64,000 bases of DNA, taken from positions 1-64,000 of the forward strand of contig CAZHJK010000012.1 in assembly GCA_964533275.1 (NCBI GenBank), in the 5' to 3' direction. Positions 61,724 through 64,000 of this stretch are shown in pieces. Each line of letters opens with the position of its first letter. The stretch's first letter is position 1. The notes below the pieces were generated by a model. That model was not told the origin of the DNA. It did not search any database and saw nothing but the letters and a program-made list of their open reading frames with translations. This DNA comes from CAZHJK01 sp964533275. GTDB lineage: Bacteria > Bacillota > Clostridia > Eubacteriales > Garciellaceae. The position numbers were made by a program, and so were the translations under genes.

Positions 61724-62302
61724 TTACTTTAAAAGTTCATTGTATAAATCAACAGAAATATTAACACCGTCTGTAATTCCATTAGTAGTAACAGTAGCAC
61801 CAGTTATTGCTTCAATTTCATTTTCATTAGCTGGTGTAGTTTTTACAACTTCTAAAGGAGAATCTATTGGTATATCTCTATATTGATCCTGGAAATAATC
61901 TTCCGTAGCTTTAGCTCCTAATCCAGGTGTCTCTGAATGGTTAACAACCTTAATACCTGTAACTTTACCATCCACTGAAATTCCCACATTTAAAACAATT
62001 TCTCCACCATAACCTTTTGGTACAGTTTTAAATGTATACCCCACAACTTCGTTATCACTTATTCCTTCATATACTTCCTCTATGATTTGAAATTCTGTTT
62101 GTATAGCATTTTCCAATTCGGGAGTTTCTACTTTTTTAAATTCAGAAGCTATTGGCAAAGCCGCCATACGAGCATCTATATTTTCTTGTTCTAATTGTTG
62201 AGCAACTTTATCTGCAGTTGCTATATTAGTAAAACCAAGAAGAACTGCCGCTATTGCAGTAATTACAAAAAGAATTCCAGCTAATTTAAATATCTCACGC
62301 AT
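61724..62302 (-). CDS. rnfG: Rnf complex subunit RnfG (covalent FMN)
   Basis: RnfG carries covalently bound FMN on an extracytoplasmic domain. The 192-residue product has an N-terminal membrane helix (about 8-27) and the flavinylation motif AITGATVTTNG with Thr170 as the attachment residue. GYTFKTVPKGYGGEIVLNVGI and NHSETPGLGAKA are the usual family segments. ATG at 62302 overlaps the end of rnfD by 8 bp. ApbE, encoded nearby, is the expected FMN transferase. Confidence 0.96.
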   Translation of the reverse strand: MREIFKLAGILFVITAIAAVLLGFTNIATADKVAQQLEQENIDARMAALPIASEFKKVETPELENAIQTEFQIIEEVYEGISDNEVVGYTFKTVPKGYGGEIVLNVGISVDGKVTGIKVVNHSETPGLGAKATEDYFQDQYRDIPIDSPLEVVKTTPANENEIEAITGATVTTNGITDGVNISVDLYNELLK

Positions 62303-63299
62303 TAGCCTTCACCTCCCCATAAATCTTGGGTGTTGTATATTTATCTATAAGTGGAGCAGCCACATTCATTAATAGAATAGAATAGGAAACACCTTCTGGG
62401 TATCCACCCCATAATCTTATAACACTGGTTAAAATACCACATCCAAGGGCAAATATAATTTGTCCTCTTGGTGTTACAGGTGAGGAAGAGTAGTCAGTAG
62501 CCATAAAGATAGCACCTAACATCAGCCCTCCAGATAATATGTGGAAAATTCCATCTCCAGTGAATAAGCCACCAGAACCAAATACAAAGGTCATTGCTCC
62601 TACTGTACCTATAAATATAGCTGGAATTCGCCATGAAATCACTCCACGGTATAATAGATAAGCAAAGCCTATTAATAGTGCAAGTGCTGAGGTTTCTCCT
62701 ATTACTCCTGCTACATTACCTAAAAATAAGTCCATATAGCTTGGCAATTCTACTGCTGCCAAAGTAGCTGAAGCTTCAGCAGTTGCTGTTCCTGTAGCAT
62801 CCGCAGCATGAAGCATTCCTAATGGAGTTGAAGAACTTACTGCATCTGCTGCAGCTCTTGGCCAAACAAAGCCTGCTGTCATTTTTGTAGGCCATGAGGC
62901 AAGCAAAAATGCCCTTGCAGCTAAAGCAGGATTCATAAAATTCTGTCCTATTCCACCGAAGGCATGTTTTACTAATAATATTGCAAATACCGACCCAATA
63001 ACTGCAATCCACCAAGGGGCACTTGGAGGTAAATTAAAGGCAAGTAATAAACCAGTTACTGCTGCACTCCAATCATTTATTGTTATAGGTTTTTTAGTGA
63101 TTTTCTGTATCAAAGCCTCAGCAATAACTGCTGAAAGTACTGATATTATGATTAAAATCAAGGCATTAATCCCAAAGAAATACACTGCACAAGCAAATGC
63201 TGGTACTAGTGCAATTATTACATCTCTCATTATGACACTAACATCTTCCTTTGAACGAATATGTGGGGAAGATGATGCTGTCAAAAATAAATCATTCAT
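62295..63299 (-). CDS. rnfD: Rnf complex subunit RnfD (covalent FMN)
   Basis: An integral membrane subunit that also carries FMN covalently. The 334-residue product has about nine helices, the segment GGIGQNFMNPALAARAFLL, and the flavinylation site in DAVSSSTPLG with Thr158. It ends in a hydrophobic region with SSPVTPRGQIIFALGCG. ATG at 63299 follows TAGGAGGTTATAAAA. Between rnfC and rnfG. Confidence 0.96.
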   Translation of the reverse strand: MNDLFLTASSSPHIRSKEDVSVIMRDVIIALVPAFACAVYFFGINALILIIISVLSAVIAEALIQKITKKPITINDWSAAVTGLLLAFNLPPSAPWWIAVIGSVFAILLVKHAFGGIGQNFMNPALAARAFLLASWPTKMTAGFVWPRAAADAVSSSTPLGMLHAADATGTATAEASATLAAVELPSYMDLFLGNVAGVIGETSALALLIGFAYLLYRGVISWRIPAIFIGTVGAMTFVFGSGGLFTGDGIFHILSGGLMLGAIFMATDYSSSPVTPRGQIIFALGCGILTSVIRLWGGYPEGVSYSILLMNVAAPLIDKYTTPKIYGEVKANA

Positions 63300-63311
63300 T
63301 TTTATAACCTC

Positions 63312-64000
63312 CTATCCTTTTCTTTTTTGTGCTACTATCTCCCTCTTTGCCAAACGAATGGAGGGAACTAATGGCCTTCTTGAAGGGCAAATATAAGAAC
63401 AGGAACCACACTCAATACAATCCAAAGCATGATATGCTTCAGCTTTTTCATATTGTTCATTTAATGAATATGCTGAAATATATAAAGGTAATAAGTTTAT
63501 AGGACATACCTCAACACATTTTCCACATCTTATACATGGAGTTGGATCTGGAATATTAGCCTCCTCTTCATTTAACACTAGAATACCTGATGTTCCTTTA
63601 ATAACTGGTATTTCAGTAGAGAATTGTGTTATTCCCATCATTGGTCCACCCATAATTATCTTTCCAGGGTTTTGGGAGAAACCTCCACATTGCTCAATTA
63701 TTTCAGAAAAAGGTACCCCTAATCTTACCAAAAGATTTTGTGGCTCTTTTATTGCACTGCCTGTTATTGTTACTACTCTTTCTACTAGAGGCATACCTGT
63801 TTTAATAGCATTAGCAATGGCAACTATAGTACCAACATTTTGTACAACTGCACCTGCATCCATTGGTAATCCACCTGAAGGGACCTCTCTCCCTGTAATA
63901 GCGTGGATTAATTGTTTCTCTGCTCCCTGAGGATATTTTGTATGCAATGAATATATAGTTATATTATTATCATCGCCTAATACCTTTTTAATAGCCTCAA
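63312..64000 (-). CDS. rnfC: Rnf complex subunit RnfC, C-terminal part (cut by window end)
   Basis: RnfC is the peripheral NADH-reactive subunit. The frame is open from the window edge to the stop at 63312 (about 228 residues). It begins EAIKKVLGDDNNITIYSLH and includes TKYPQGAEKQLI, then two four-Cys ferredoxin motifs, CIRCGKCVEVCP and CIECGSCSYICPSRRPLV. The N-terminal flavin and NAD binding part lies outside the window. Its nearest TTG/ATG codons inside the window are internal, not starts. Confidence 0.96.
   Translation of the reverse strand, partial: EAIKKVLGDDNNITIYSLHTKYPQGAEKQLIHAITGREVPSGGLPMDAGAVVQNVGTIVAIANAIKTGMPLVERVVTITGSAIKEPQNLLVRLGVPFSEIIEQCGGFSQNPGKIIMGGPMMGITQFSTEIPVIKGTSGILVLNEEEANIPDPTPCIRCGKCVEVCPINLLPLYISAYSLNEQYEKAEAYHALDCIECGSCSYICPSRRPLVPSIRLAKREIVAQKRKG

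Overview
The window is a chromosomal segment of a low-GC, endospore-forming, anaerobic Firmicute of the Clostridia/Tissierellia type that ferments amino acids; the genus cannot be named from the sequence alone. The support is: sporulation and germination genes (spoIIP, gpr, cwlD, a spoIVFA/spoIVFB-like pair); a complete glycine reductase operon with selenocysteine decoding; serine and threonine deaminases; and a clostridial Rnf complex. Almost everything lies on the minus strand. The plus-strand exceptions are rpsT, a dikinase-like gene with a GAPDH-like gene, and a D,D-carboxypeptidase. No insertion sequence, prophage, integrase or CRISPR array was seen.

Layout. 1-8.2 kb: spoIIP (cut by the window edge), gpr with a SigG-like promoter, rpsT, holA, cwlD, comEC, a YibE/F membrane protein and an orphan. 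8.5-14 kb: an unusual pair, a 1363-residue protein with the ATP-grasp and phosphohistidine domains of pyruvate phosphate dikinase but no PEP/pyruvate barrel, followed by a divergent GAPDH. 14-15.4 kb: a DsrE-like and a TraX-like protein. 15.4-28.3 kb: a selenium/Stickland island made of tRNA-Sec, grdX-trxB-trxA-grdE-grdA-grdB-grdC-grdD behind a tandem glycine riboswitch, and selD-selA-selB. Three genes (grdA, grdB, selD) contain in-frame UGA read as selenocysteine. 28.4-34 kb: comEA, dacF-like, sdaAB-sdaAA, ridA and an ilvA/tdcB-type deaminase. 34-43.2 kb: leuS with a T-box, rsfS-yqeK-nadD-yhbY-obg, rpmA-prp-rplU and rng. 43-51 kb: a radical-SAM pair, spoIVFB/spoIVFA, rodA and minCDE. 51-58.2 kb: PBP2, mreDCB, radC, maf and two small membrane proteins. 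58.2-64 kb: apbE and rnfCDGEAB, with rnfC cut by the window edge.

How it fits together. SelD, SelA, SelB and tRNA-Sec supply selenocysteine for GrdA and GrdB. Thioredoxin and its reductase feed electrons to glycine reductase, whose product acetyl phosphate yields ATP. The riboswitch ties this to glycine supply. Serine and threonine dehydratases with RidA feed pyruvate and 2-oxobutyrate. Rnf couples ferredoxin oxidation and NAD reduction to an ion gradient, and ApbE flavinylates its RnfG and RnfD subunits. The rest is cell shape, division, spore and translation housekeeping in a gene order familiar from Clostridia. The least explained parts are the barrel-less dikinase plus GAPDH pair, the terminator inside the grd operon, and two structured intergenic stretches near 30.4 kb and 59.4 kb.
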